Origin: Inia geoffrensis
Taxonomy: Eukaryota > Chordata > Mammalia > Artiodactyla > Iniidae
DNA length: 64,000 nucleotides
Direction of reading: 5' to 3'
NCBI GenBank assembly: GCA_036417435.1
Contig: CM070913.1
Location: forward strand, 21,978,680-22,042,679
The translations under genes and the position numbers were made by a program. The notes under the pieces were generated by a model. It was not told where the DNA came from, ran no database searches, and saw only the letters and a program-made list of their open reading frames with translations. Shown piece after piece: positions 1-11,103 of this stretch (the stretch's first letter is position 1; every line of letters begins with the position of its first letter).

Positions 1-57
1 GTAACTGAAAGATATCTGAACATATCTTTGAAAATTTCACAAATAACCTACTTCTAC

Positions 58-71
58 ATAACCCATAGCTC
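58..71 (+). repeat. Target-site duplication, left copy
   Basis: The left copy of a 14-bp duplication (right copy 196-209, two mismatches) that brackets the SINE at 72-195. Confidence 0.7.
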
Positions 72-195
72 GGGAATTCCCTGGCAGTCCCGTGGTTAAC
101 ACTCCACACTCCCACTGCGGGGGGGCACAGGTTTGATTCCCTGGTCAGGGAAGTTCCACATGGCGTGCGGCGTGGCCAAAAAAAAATAAAATAAA
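72..195 (+). mobile_element. CHR-type tRNA-derived SINE, short older form
   Basis: It begins with the tRNA-like head 'gggaattccctggcagtc', has a B-box-like 'ggtttgattcc', and ends in an A-rich (AAAAT)n tail. Flanking direct repeats at 58-71 (ataacccatagctc) and 196-209 (ataacccacagttc) match at 12 of 14 bases and form the target-site duplication. The element sits inside the old L1, so it is the younger of the two. The many substitutions from the compact whale form suggest an early CHR-1-like copy. Confidence 0.85.
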
Positions 196-1317
196 ATAAC
201 CCACAGTTCAAAAAATCTTCAACAAGGACACTGAAAATTATTTTTAACTGGAAGAAAATGAAAATACAACATATTCAAATTTATGGGAGGCAACTAAAGC
301 AGTGCTTGGGGAAAACTTATAGATTTAAATGTTTATATTAAAAAAAAGTCTCAAATCAATGATCTAAGCTTCCACCTGAAGAAGCTAAAATTAAACATAA
401 TGTAAGTAGAAATAATAAAGCTAAGAGGAGAAATCAAAAAAATAAAAATTTGAAAATAATAGAAAAAAATCAATGAAACTAAAAGTTTATAATATGAAAA
501 GATAAGTAGAAATGATAAATTACTAATCAAATTTATCAGGGAAAAAAGACAAGACACAAATTACCGATATCAGGAATGAAAAAGGGAGCATTACTACAGA
601 TATTCTGAACAATAAAAGGATAATAAAGGAATACATTAACTACTTTATGCCAATAAATTTGACAACCTAGATGAAATAGAGAAATTCTTAAAAGACGCCA
701 AGTTACTAGAGCTTCCTCAAGAAAGAATAAAATACCTTTAAAATTTTTATATCAATTAATAAATTGAATTCACAATTTAAAATCTCCCCCTACAAAACAA
801 AACATGCTATCCCAGATGGTATATGGTGAATTCTTTAAAACATTTAATAAAAAAGTAATACCAATCCCATACAAACTCTTCCAGGAAACAGAGAAGAAAT
901 TCTTCCCAACTCATTTTATGAGACCAGCATCACCCTGATAATGAACCAAGATTTAGATATTACAAGAAAGAAAACTAATGGAAAAAAAAAAATTCCCTCA
1001 TGAACATAAACACAAACATTCTTAACAAAATATTAGCAAAAAGAATCATCATTACACAAAAAGGATAATACTTCACAGCCAAGTGTAGTTTATCTTAAGA
1101 ATGCAAGGTTAGTTTAACATTTACTAGTCATTCAATATTATTATTAACAGGATAAAAGTGAAAACATAATTATCTCCATAGATGCAGTTAAGCGTTTCAC
1201 AAAATTCATGATAAAAGCTTTCAAAAACTATGACTAGAAAAGAAGTTCCTTGATCTGATAAAAGACATCCACAAAAAACCTACAGCTAATACCATAATAT
1301 CATTAACAATGTAAGAT

Positions 1318-1745
1318 TAAGGCCTGTCTCCACTTCTAACAAGTTGGGTCTTGTTAGTAGGCCCAACGGTTTTCTACAGGAGGCATGGGCAGAAGACTGG
1401 ACAACAGGAAGAGAGTAAGGTCGGGGCGTTTATTCTCCTGGTTTCCTTCCTTCTAGAACACAGGTCTGCTCCATCTTCTACCCAAGACCACAGCTACTAC
1501 AGGGCAGCTCTTTCCTGAGATAAAGTCACTTTCTCCAATTGGTAACTGTTCCCTCACTTTCCACCCTCAGGACTTGGCTCCTTCTTCCCCTTTCACCCCC
1601 AATTAGGTTTCACATAATCCTGCCCACATTTTTGTAAACCGTGTTAATAAACTCAGCTCAGTTTCCCTGGCTGAAGTGTACCATCCGATTCCCATCAGGC
1701 CCCTGAATGATACATGTCCTCATTTGATATTCACCACCACACATT
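1318..1745. other. Unassigned block, probably an old repeat
   Basis: This moderately GC-rich stretch follows the L1 abruptly. The part around 1645-1710 (aataaactcagctcag, then 'gaagtgtaccatc' and 'gaatgatac') resembles the 3' end of a common mammalian interspersed repeat, but I cannot assign the family. No open frame of interest was seen. Confidence 0.3.
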
Positions 1746-1858
1746 TACAAAACATTGAACAAACTCTTCTTTAACAGAAAGTTTATATCATTTTCGCCTT
1801 GATCTTATATTTCCATTCCATTTTTCTTGTGGAATTTTATCTTAATGAACTATATTCT

Positions 1859-2060
1859 GGGCTTCCCTGGTGGCGCAGTGGTTGAGAGTCCACCTGCCGA
1901 TGCAGGGGACATGGGTTCATGCCCTGGTCCGGGAGGATCCCACATGCCACAGAGCGGTTGGGCCCATGAGCCATGGCCGCCGAGCCTGCACGTCCGGAGC
2001 CTGTGCTCCACAACGGGAGAGGCCACAACAGTGAGACGCCCGCGTACCACAAAAAAATAA
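1859..2060 (+). mobile_element. CHR SINE, compact (~210 bp) whale form
   Basis: Starts 'gggcttccctggtggcgcag' and carries the B-box 'gggttcatgccc'. The middle is the compact form ('gagcggttgggccc') and the end is 'cgcgtaccac' plus an A tail. The flanks share tatattct at 1851-1858 and 2064-2071, within a slightly longer imperfect repeat, as expected for a target-site duplication. CpG decay (cacatgccacag for cgcggag) makes it older than the copies at 2342 and 56669. Confidence 0.93.
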
Positions 2061-2162
2061 AAGTATATTCTATTCTTGAAAGTCTTTTACTGATCATTGA
2101 CTCATACTTCTCTGCAACAAGAATATGTATACACATTGAAAAGTTCAAATTGTGCTTGTTTT

Positions 2163-2310
2163 GGGACATCCCTGGCAGTCCAGGGGGTAAGACTCTGCAC
2201 TCCCAATGCAGGGGGCCCAGGTTCAGTCCCTGGTCAGGGAACTGGATCCCGTATGCCGCTACTATCCCTGCGTGCCCCAGCAAAGACCCTGCGCAGCCTA
2301 AATAAATAAA

Positions 2311-2341
<31 letters not shown>
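2163..2341 (+). mobile_element. CHR-type SINE, older short form with long poly(A)
   Basis: The head 'gggacatccctggcagtcc' and body ('cccaggttcagtccctggtc', then 'gcgcagcctaaataaataaa') match the older short SINE form also seen at 72-195. It ends in an A run of nearly 30 bases that is directly abutted by the next SINE. Confidence 0.85.
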
Positions 2342-2345
<4 letters not shown>

Positions 2346-2554
2346 TTCCCTGGTGGCGCAGTGGTTGAGAGTCCGCCTGCCGATGCAGGGGACACGGGTT
2401 CGTGCCCCGGTCCGGGAAGATCCCACATGCCGCGGAGCGGCTGGGCCCGTGAGCCATGGCCGCTGAGCCTGCACGTCCGGAGCCTGTGCTCCGCAATGGG
2501 AGAGGCCGCAACAGTGAGAGGCCCGCGTACCGCAAAAAAAAAAAAAAAAAAAAA
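2342..2554 (+). mobile_element. CHR SINE, compact form, well preserved
   Basis: A near-intact compact whale SINE running from the head at 2342 through B-box 'gggttcgtgcccc' and 'gagcggctgggcccgtgag' to 'cgcgtaccgc' and a run of about 21 A. It follows the poly(A) of the SINE at 2163 with no unique spacer, which suggests insertion into that A tract. Most CpGs are retained, so it is one of the youngest insertions in the window. Confidence 0.95.
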
Positions 2555-4798
2555 TTGTTTTCGCTTCATGAAATAAAAATAAATGATAGATTATTACTAA
2601 CTTTTTTCCAGATTGAATGCATTATCATTACAGTTATTAATCCACGATTGCTCAAAAAACGTAAATATATCATATATTTTGATTTTAAAATTACTGAATG
2701 TAACAAATAAAATTCTTATTGGAAATGCATCTTTTAATGAGAATAGGGATTTTCTCCCAATTAGTTTATATTTCCATGGATGAATACAATTTATGGCTAG
2801 AATGATACAGGGTTCAGAGTGAACCAACAGGAAGAAAAAAAAAAAAAAAGGATTGGGCCACAGGAAGTTCAGCACTTACAAAAGGTGCATTAATTCCTGT
2901 TGTTAATTTTAGGAGCGGCACTTACAAGCCCTTCCTGTAATAAGCACATGGCAAAAATAAACAAATGAGCAGAAAAGAGGTTACTAGAGAGCAAGACATT
3001 TGTGCTTATGTTAAAAATAAAATAGAGGATTACAGTATATAATCATCTGGCAAAAGTTAATGAAAATGTTTTTTTCCTGCACTTCTGAATAACTGGTCAA
3101 GAAATATAAACACTAAAATACAACACTAACTTAATATCGGGTCCATTTCCAGAAAACATAATATTGCTATTTTGGAAGTAAACATGGAATTTTCACCTTC
3201 TCTTTGAAAATGTGGAAAACAGGCAGCTGGGACACAGAGTGAGGTCTTGGTTTTAGTGGGCTTCCAGGATCCCAGCAGCCCCTTTCTTTGGAGTCCTGGG
3301 GGTCGGGGGGGTGGGTCTTTACACCCTGCAGCTGCGTCCTCTAGTGAGATACCTGATGAGTAAGAGGTAAGGTTTTCTTTTGCAAATGTAAAAAGGAGGG
3401 CTTGAGAAAGGGAAGCTATCCAAGGAGAACTAAACACATTCTTAGAACAGTCAGCTTTAAGGAGTGGAAAGCTGATGATCTGGAATGCCCCTCTCCACTC
3501 TGTGTGCCCCGGGCCCCCTGAAACTTTGCCGGCTCCCAGGAAGAGATCTCAAAGTGTGACACAATTAAGTACAGTATTGTTGGCGAAAGGAGAGAAAAGT
3601 CACCACTTGAACAAATCATTCAGATTGACATGGTTCTACGTTGCCTCAGACACGATTTCTTTGTCCAAGCTGCTAATACCGAACAGCCAAGAAGCAGGAG
3701 ACACAGTTCAGAATGTGAAACTGGATCTTTTGTATATTCTAAGGTCGAGTCTACACAATAGCGAAGTGTCGGATGTTTTGTCTCTGTGTTGCCAGACATC
3801 TGGATTGAATGAAGATTCAACTAAATGGACTTGATGTTCGTCTTGTTCCCTGTCCTAAGGCTGGCTTTGACTCCTTCTGGCTGTGAATGAGTATCCTTCC
3901 TTTCCTTTCTTTGTCCTAAGCCCTCTCGGGGATTTTGAGGCACAGGCCATGTCGCCCCAAATTAATCCATCAGAAAAGGGCAAATAAGGTGGCCCCGATG
4001 TCTGCCACCCCAACATTGGTCTCCAGCTTCCATTCTGGCGCATCCTCTTTCTTGCTCACTCTCTCTCCTCAAGGCAGACGAGCCCTGCTCCTGGTAATGT
4101 CTCTGCCCCTCTGGTCTCTCCCCGAGTTAAAGGAAAGCAGGCCCTGCCTATCTGAGTCACACAAGCAACAAAGTGACATAATGAGCTGCATTTCGTTGAG
4201 GGCTCTCCAGGTCCCCCAAATCTTTCTCAAATGTGATTGTTTATAAAATGTTTGATAAAAATAAATGATGCTTTCAATTTAAACAAAATTTCACACTGTT
4301 ACTGGTTTTAATAACAGTTTTGACAGATGAGATTTTCGTCATCTGTTTTTTCTTTGTGAAGCCTTCTTCAATAAACTAAAAATGCTTTAAACTAACAGAT
4401 GTGACTTTAAAGAAAGGCTTGAGTGTGAGACATCAGGAACTAAGGCTTGTCAAATGCTGCAACACAGAAATTTATTCCTCGTGCAAGCATCTCCTGGGTA
4501 TCAGGAAAGTCACCAACCTAATGACTGCCGGCTAACGTGTGAAGCTTGTTTTAGCAGCAAGATGCCATTTATCCCCAACTGGGAACGTATCTTTGCCGGC
4601 TCCTCCCCTTTCGCTCCCTGGATCTAGCGATTTCCCCTACTCCAGCTTTCAGAAACCTATTGAAAAGTCAACCCAGATTTGTTTGAGCTGATGTTGACGT
4701 TTGACAGACTGATGATCTGCAATTCTTTTCTCCATCAGCTCGAAGATTTGAATTTTCAGTACTCTGCTTACAATAAATAAGTTATTTTTGCGTACTTT

Positions 4799-4801
<3 letters not shown>
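2555..4801. other. No gene recognised; mostly unique sequence
   Basis: About 2.2 kb of ordinary unique mammalian sequence. It holds a short A run near 2836-2850 and a G-rich tract at 3298-3315. Open frames here, such as one of 119 codons at 3475-3834 on +, have no recognisable domain and no flanking splice-site pattern, so I do not call them. Confidence 0.5.
3298..3315 (+). other. G-quadruplex-type motif
   Basis: Runs of G (5, then 7, then 3) separated by one or two bases fit the pattern of four G3 tracts with short loops on the + strand. No gene context is visible. Confidence 0.45.

Positions 4802-4841
<40 letters not shown>
4802..4841. repeat. (TA)n microsatellite, 20 units
   Basis: Forty bases of uninterrupted TA, expected to be length-polymorphic. 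Confidence 0.97.
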
Positions 4842-4845
<4 letters not shown>

Positions 4846-5526
4846 AATTTTTTTTTAACAGACTTGAAGGCTGGAAAAGAAGACTGCAGTACTCTGATTT
4901 CAGAAAAGCTCTTCGTTTTTCGTGGTGTCTTTATATATTTTAAACGGTTATTCTTGCATAGAGAAATACAACCTTCTGAGGCAAATTGACAAATCAGTTT
5001 AACAACAAAATCACCCAAAAAGCTTAAATTAAGGGGTGATATTATGTAAAGAATTTTTTTTTAAACCTTGTCATATTTCAGATGAAATATCTTCTCACAC
5101 CAAAAAGTCTATGTCAAAATTTATTAACATGATCTGGGGATTAAAATACGAGATACGGAAATATTGATTTCCCTTTCCAACTCCCTTTTTAACATTATAT
5201 ATATTCCATCAAGTCATTTAATCCACCGTTTTACACTTTCCCTTGAAGTAGGCACAGAGCTTTTGGCTTCTTTAATGAATCGGTCAACGTCACGTCTCAT
5301 CCCACTGGACGTCCTCTAGTCCTCAGGGTGAAATCTGCGAATGGCCGCATAGTGGGTCCAGGCTGCCCAGGACCTGGGCCAGCCCCGGCAGAAGCAAGAA
5401 TTCATTCCTCCCTGCTGAAGGGCATCCAAAGGTAGTTTTTCTGACAAAAGTGGTTTTCACAAGCGTCATGGCAGTGCAGGGGCTGTGGTAGAGCGAAGTG
5501 GGTGGGAGGCTGTCTTGAGTTGACAT
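4842..5526. other. No gene recognised
   Basis: AT-rich unique sequence followed by a moderately GC-rich stretch next to the SINE. No repeat family or exon is recognisable. Confidence 0.45.
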
Positions 5527-5886
5527 TTTTTTTTTTAATAAATTTATTTATTTTATTTATTTTTGGCTGCATTGGGTTTTCGCCGCTGTTCCCGGGCTTT
5601 CTCTAGTTGCGGCGAGTGGGGGCTACTCTTTGTTATGCTGCGCAGGCTTCTCGTTGCGGTGGCTTCTCTTGCTGTGGAGCACGGGCTCTAGGCGCGCGGG
5701 CTTCAGTAGTTGTGGCATGTGGGCTCAGTAGTTGTGGCTCATGGGCTCTAGAGCGCAGGCTCAGTAGTTGTGGCACATGGGCTTGGTTGCTCCACGGCAT
5801 GTAGGATCTTCCCAGCCCAGGGCTTGAACCCGTGACCCCTGCATTGGCAGGCGGATTTTTAACCACTGCACCACTGGGGAAGTCCC
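5527..5886 (-). mobile_element. CHR SINE, long (~340 bp) form
   Basis: Read on the - strand it starts at about 5885 with the head complementary to 'gggaagtccc'. It carries the 'ccacaactactgagcc' repeats typical of the long CHR form and ends in (AATAAA)-type A-rich sequence, seen on + as the T-rich run from 5527. No clean target-site duplication is visible because both flanks are A/T-rich. It is older than the compact copies. Confidence 0.93.
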
Positions 5887-6829
5887 AAGAAAAAAAAATT
5901 TTTTTAATCCCAACATACCACAGGCTCATCATTTCTCACCTCATCCCTTGTACTAGGCTCCAAAAGAACTTGGATTTGCCTTACAAACTTCCCAATCCCA
6001 ATTACTCTCAGCTCTGTTTAAACAATCATCTTTTCCTGTTTAAGCATCTTTAGTCTCTCCTCTCTCTCTTTGGCTTCTTCTGATTTCTACTTCTAAACAT
6101 TTTTACTTTTACTTATTCATCAATCAACCATTCGCTCATTTATTCATTCAACGAACATGAATTAAGCTCTGTGCCAAAAATTATTCCGGGTATCAAGTAT
6201 GCAAAGGTTAAAAAAAAGATGATCTTTGGCCTCAAGGATATGCCAGTAGAGTGGGGAAGGCAAATTCATAAACACATACATTGCAGGATAGTGTACGCTA
6301 TACTTTCCTCATCTTGTGTAAGATGTCAATCCACTTCCGGCTAATGGCACCCTGGATAGGAGGAGGAGGTCCCTTTTCTTGTTATCACCACTGTGGGCCC
6401 CACCACCTAGGGTTATTATCAATTAGATGAGGCCCGGAAAGAGTTTTGGGGAATACACAAACCCAGCTCTGCAGCAACATACTGAATGCTGCCCAGAGAT
6501 GCCCTCACCAGTTAGTAGTGAGGACCACTGGGTGCTGCGTGGACTTCCATGAAGCTCATTGGAGTGGGGGACAGAGAGGGCCTTCCCTGGTGGAGACCTG
6601 TGGTTTCTTCATCTCCCACTCTCCATTCCTCTGGTACCTTCTCCCCCGGCCCTACCTTGCCCTTGGGAATCTATAATCTACTTTCTGAACTCAGTTAGTC
6701 TCTGAAGGCAGAAAAACTTTCTCACCAAGTATGTGTCCAAATCTTCCTGACTTACACTAAGACAGGAGGATTTTCAAATATGCTCAGCCTTCGTTTTGGG
6801 TGATTCTCCTTCTAGCTGTGTAATTCTGC
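5887..6829. other. No gene; contains an L2 relic
   Basis: Unique sequence apart from the L2-like stretch at 6130-6275. The block at 6350-6680 is GC-neutral with no recognisable exon. Confidence 0.4.
6130..6275 (-). mobile_element. L2 LINE 3'-end relic
   Basis: The run 'attcattcaacgaacatgaa', then 'ctctgtgccaaaaattattc', then 'ggcctcaaggatatgcc' follows the reverse complement of the L2 3' end (ageing copies read 'ttgagcacctactatgtgcc' and so on). It is strongly diverged. Confidence 0.55.
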
Positions 6830-6848
6830 GGGCGGGTGGGGCTGCGGG
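6830..6848 (+). other. G-quadruplex-type motif
   Basis: Four G tracts of at least three (gggcgggtggggctgcggg) with loops of 1, 1 and 4 bases. The next 40 bases stay G-rich. No CpG island or exon is attached. Confidence 0.55.
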
Positions 6849-8749
6849 TGGGGGAGGAGAGGAAGGGGTGCAGAGAGCAGGGAGATGAGGACAGGGGCTG
6901 GGCGTGTATCCTCAGAAGACACGCAGTGAAATGCGCTCACCTCGGGGACAGAAAAACATCTTTAATTTGTTAAAGGTATTAATATATTAAAATATAATCC
7001 CTCTACCTTTTTAACAGAAACTGCTGAGCAACATATTACGTTAAATAAGGGAGATGGAGGAATTGGGGCTGGGGGACATAGAGGCCGGACCCTTGATCCA
7101 GTCTGCCAGGAGACAGAGCTTTGATCCTGCCAAAAGTTCTACTTGGATTTCCTTACATCCTTTCACTTCTGTGTTGCATGCATCGCCAACACTTTCTCCT
7201 TACCCATTCTTTTCTTAATCCCTGCAACCCAGCTTCCAGGTTCACTGCGGAACTGGGCTCTTGAAGATCACCGTTCCTTTCTAGCTGGCAAATCCAAGGG
7301 ACGTTTCACAGTCCTCACTTTCCTTTGTGTCTCTGAAGCTCTAGTTACCATGTCACATGGGCATTAGTACCACCTGCCACATCTGCTTACTCACTAACCG
7401 AGAAGATTCTGAACAGCATTTACCTTTGGTGGTTTGGTCATGAAAACAATAGGTACTTAGAATGATTTAAATATGCTTTTTCAAGCTATGCTCTCTTCTC
7501 CTAGTTACGATCTGCCATTCTGGTGGGGGCAGAGGGATGGAGAAGTTGTTTCCCCTGCCTGATGATCACTGGTCTGCGGAAAAAAATTCCTGGAGCCTGA
7601 ACACCTGTATGCTAATCCTAGCTCTATTATCTGTTAGTCCATGAAGCCCGGGGGGAATCACTCAGTGGCCTCATTTTTAAGAGAGAGGTGTTCATAGAGG
7701 TGAAAAGATGGATCCCATGTGGGCAGAGCTCAACAGAGCTGATGCACCCATGCACTGCACCAGGGCACCTGGGCTAGGAGGAGCTGACATAACCATTTCC
7801 AGGATAAGGCCACACCAGCCAAGGATGTACCAACACACAGTACACCTGAGTGCCTTAGAAACTGCTGTAACGACTCTTTACTCAGTACCGCTATGCACCC
7901 AGGGAAAGGCTGGGAAAGAGAATAAACGGAGAAGTTGGAAATGAAGAGGCAGGTTTGGTGGGGCGGCAGCCCCTACGTAGACTTCAGTCAATTGTTCCAT
8001 CTACTGCTGACAAGCAGCCTAGGAGAGCAGCCTGACAGCCATGGAATGGAAGTTCTTATGGAAAATATCCAGGGTCTAGAAACCTCCACTTACAGGACAG
8101 AGGCTTTGGCTTTCAATTCTTGGGTAAACTTCCTTCCACCACTGCAGAAATAAAAGTATGCCCAAATTTTCCCAACACTTTTCTCCTTAATTAAACAGAC
8201 CCAGTCCTTTTGCTCATACCAAGAAGAGAAAGAACTCCTTTTGAGCTGAACACAGCTGGCTCACTTTAAGCTTTCATCAGGACCCATTTTTTTCTGTTAA
8301 CCCATCAGTGAACACAGGATGACATAATTTCACAGAAATCTAAAGCACTCATATATTATTACTGACCAACGATGGACATCTCTTTTGCCTTCCATTGCAT
8401 GTAAAGTGATTATTTTTTCATGACTACCTCTTCTTTTCCTTTTGCCTCTTGAGCTATAACAATGAATATTCCACAAGCCTAACTCAGTGCTCAGAGCTTT
8501 GCTGTCTGTACTCACCAGTACAGTTCCCTCGTGCTCAGGACTAGTGTTCTGACCTGTACACCGGTGGCATCCATGGTGCTGGTCCTTATCACCCAATGAG
8601 ACCCAGTCTTTGTAGCCCAGGACCTTCAGGACCCCCTGACTTCACTTGAGTCGAGGCTCTCATTTAACTCAATTCTGCAGGAAGAGAACAGAAAGTGAGA
8701 GGAGCATCAGTCAATGGTCTACTCTGGACCAGAGTCTCTGCTGATGTTT
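6849..8749. other. No gene recognised
   Basis: Unique sequence with one MIR relic (7585-7690). Short open frames at 7143-7367, 7708-7944 and 7935-8153 have no recognisable domain. Confidence 0.4.
7585..7690 (+). mobile_element. MIR SINE relic
   Basis: 'ggagcctgaacacctgtatg', 'taatcctagctctattatct', then 'ctcagtggcctcatttttaa' follow the order of the MIR core on the + strand, heavily diverged. Confidence 0.5.
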
Positions 8750-8882
8750 ATAAATGCTAATCCTTACCACAGTCCATCTGGATAGACATCATCATCCCTA
8801 TTTTTCAAGTGACAGAACTGAGGCACAGAACAATGGCCTTACCAAAGGTCCCCCAGCTAATAATGTACAAACAACAACTGGT
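8750..8882 (-). mobile_element. MIR SINE relic
   Basis: 'catcatccctatttttcaag' followed by 'acagaactgaggcacagaac' and 'ccccagctaataatg' is the reverse complement of the MIR core ('cctcagtttcctcatctgta'). Confidence 0.7.
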
Positions 8883-9374
8883 GTGGCCAAGTTACTCACT
8901 GTGATGTGTCTGACTCCCTTGCCCATAATTATTTCCACCATACTACTTCCCTTGAAAGTTGAGCTTAAGATCATTTCTTGGTTTCACTCAAGAGGAGGGA
9001 TCTATTTCTTTGCACTAAATTCAAATTCCACATTTTTTTAATTACTAAAAGGGTTTGAAAACTTCTGATTGTTGTCCAAGACTAACTCGTTAACTTCAGT
9101 GAAAAAGTTTTGAGATCTCACCCAGTACTGATAGCTATTACAGGTCCTGGCTGGCAAAAACAATCTAGCATACCTCTGGTCATCAAAGAGACTGTCATCT
9201 TTTTCCTGATTCCAGTCTCTTCAACACATAGTCTGCACCACTTAGATTTCATTTTTATACTATTGATAAACTTTTCTTAGGCACCTATTGTGCACCATGA
9301 TGTGTGATGTATACTTGAGCTACCAGATTTTAAGACACCTCTAACCTGAAAGAACTCACATTCAAGTTGTTCGC
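8883..9374. other. No gene recognised
   Basis: Unique sequence. A weak L2/MIR-like phrase at about 9275-9300 (aggcacctattgtgcacc) is too short to call. Confidence 0.35.
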
Positions 9375-9590
9375 TTGTATAAAACCATCAGTGGCTTCCT
9401 GATATCAACCACCTCAAACCCAACCTTCTCTGCAAAGAGCTTTCTCCAGTGCTCAGTAGTCGTTCTCGACTCTAAACTTACAGACTAGGAGTGTCATATT
9501 GTTTAGTTGTTCTAATTGTCTCTTATGTTTTCATTTTATCTTGGCAATGACACTATACTCTACTTAAAAGCAGGGATCACTGCTCACAAT
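9375..9590 (+). mobile_element. Possible L2 LINE relic
   Basis: 'ccatcagtggcttcctgata' at the start and 'acttaaaagcagggatcac' at the end match two landmarks of the L2 3' end in the correct order and spacing. The middle is badly diverged. Confidence 0.45.
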
Positions 9591-10214
9591 CATTCTTTTC
9601 GGTCACACACCCAAGACAAGGAATTACTTCTTTGGCTTTCAATCCAAAGAGGCCTTTCATCTCATGATGATTTAAAGGACTTTAAAGGACTTGTTGATTG
9701 ATTTCAAGGATTAACTCCAACACCAGAGAATTTTCCTCTGAGTTAAAAATTCCATTTAGTTCTTTAATACAAAAATTATCACTGAGATTTATGAAAAAAA
9801 CTGAGCTTTAAAAAAGACATTTGAGCGCAAAGAGGAGAGAGAACATCATTAGTCATATGACATCTGAAGTTTCATCTCAGTTCTTCTTAATTATCAACCA
9901 TAATTTTGACTTTTCTTTCACCCAATTGCATCTGTCATTTTGCCAATCAGGCCAAGACTGTGTTCCCATTATCTTGCTATTTCAGAGAAATGTAAGGCCA
10001 AATTCTTTTATAACTTTCTTATGATAACTATACTCTATGGTCAGATTACTTAGCTTTTGAGTATGAAAGAAAGGAAGTGTCTCACTTTAGGCAAAGCTGT
10101 AGAGTAGGGCAGTAGTTCTCCCTGCCTCGTGGCCAAACATGAACCGATAACCTGACACTGAACAGAACCAGCGGACAGGATCCAGGACTAGGCCTTCTTG
10201 TGTCCACTGGGGCA
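9591..10214. other. No gene recognised
   Basis: AT-rich unique sequence up to the left edge of the MLT1 LTR. Confidence 0.4.
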
Positions 10215-10515
10215 GCGAGAAAGCCACCGATGAGTTCAGTGGGATAAGGTCATAAGGGTGGAGCCCTCAGGAATGGGATTAGTGCCCTTATAAAAGCAGC
10301 TGAGACAGCTCCCTTGTGTACTCCACCATGTGAGGTTACAACTAGCAAGTACTGTCTGTGAACCAGAATGTGGGCTCTCACCAGACACTGAATCTGCCGG
10401 CACCTTCATCTTGGACTTCCCACCCTCCAGAACTGTGAGAAATAAACTTCTGTTGTTTATAAGCCATCCAGTCTATGGTATTTTGTTACAGCAGCCCAAA
10501 GTGATGAAGAGAGCA
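10215..10515 (+). mobile_element. MLT1-type solo LTR (ERVL-MaLR)
   Basis: Landmarks of MLT1 LTRs appear in order: 'gggtggagccctcaggaatg', 'attagtgcccttataaaag', 'catgtgagg', 'ctcaccagacactgaatctg', 'ctccagaactgtgagaaata', 'gtctatggtattttgttac'. There is no internal retroviral sequence. It is an ancient LTR-only remnant, and the 5' edge is approximate. Confidence 0.85.
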
Positions 10516-10680
10516 GGAAACTTTGGGAAGATCACTTTTAACTCTGTAGGCCTCATCCTTTAAAAGAGTGATAATAATATATCTTCCTTTATATAGTAGC
10601 TATAAAAATCCAGTGTAATAATACATGGAATGCATCTAGTGCAGTGTCTGGTATGTAATAAGCACTCAGTAAATACTATT
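10516..10680 (+). mobile_element. MIR SINE relic
   Basis: Adjoins the LTR. 'ctctgtaggcctcatccttt', 'agagtgataataatat', then 'gtgcagtgtctggtatgtaa' and 'gcactcagtaaatac' match the 3' half of MIR. Confidence 0.8.
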
Positions 10681-10872
10681 TTGCTGTCCATCAGTTAAGA
10701 GTAAAATTGTATTCAAGTAAAATTTGCTTCTAAAATAAAGCCTATAAAGCAAAAGGGCACCCTTGATAAAGGTACCAATACAGACACTAGCCCAAATTAG
10801 CTCAATCCAGAGAAGGCTGTTGGTTTAATATTGTCAATATCAAAATTTTTAAGAAGATCAATAATCATTCTT

Positions 10873-11090
10873 GGGCTTCCCTGGTGGTGCAGTGGTTGAG
10901 AGACCGCCTGCCGAAGCAGGGGACGCGGGTTCGTAACCCGGTCCGGGAGGATCTCACATGCCGGGGAGCGGCTGGGCCCCTGAGCCATGGCCGCTGAGCC
11001 TGCGCGTCCGGAGCCTGTTGCTCCGCGACGGGAGAGGCCACATCAGTGAGAGGCCCGCGTACCGCAAATAAATAAATAAATAAATAAATA
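10873..11090 (+). mobile_element. CHR SINE, compact form
   Basis: Starts 'gggcttccctggtggtgcag', has B-box 'gggttcgtaaccc', compact centre 'gagcggctgggcccctgag', end 'cgcgtaccgc' and an (AAAT)n tail. The flanks at 10860-10872 (aataatcattctt) and 11091-11103 (aatcatcattctt) differ at one base and form a 13-bp target-site duplication. Confidence 0.95.
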
Positions 11091-11103
11091 AATCATCATT
11101 CTT

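Larger units (their letters stand above)
1..1317 (+). mobile_element. Old L1 fragment, ORF2 region
   Basis: This A-rich block runs in the sense direction of L1 ORF2. It reads as the stretch from the endonuclease/RT linker (phrases equivalent to 'catgccaataaatttgacaacctag') to the part of the RT domain before the active site. Every frame carries many stops and indels, so it cannot code. It is split by a SINE at 72-195. The match fades near 1317, where an unrelated GC-richer block begins. It is an ancient, pre-cetacean L1 (L1M-type by its decay); the subfamily cannot be named by eye. Confidence 0.7.

Noticed and set aside
1859..1935. tRNA gene candidates at SINE heads
   Set aside because: The A and B boxes come from the tRNA ancestor of the SINE. 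The cloverleaf is degenerate and the unit is a dispersed repeat.
1837..2569. Long frames on both strands, including 232 codons on -
   Set aside because: They lie entirely in SINEs and their A tails. The same peptide texture recurs at every compact SINE (10.8, 41.0, 47.2, 56.7, 60.2 kb).
3475..3834. 119-codon frame on +
   Set aside because: Residues show no domain, there is no upstream promoter or splice pattern, and the length is expected by chance in 64 kb.
10215..10515. Possible retroviral genes next to the MLT1 LTRs (also 44718-45105)
   Set aside because: Only LTR sequence is present; no gag, pol or env similarity is seen on either side.
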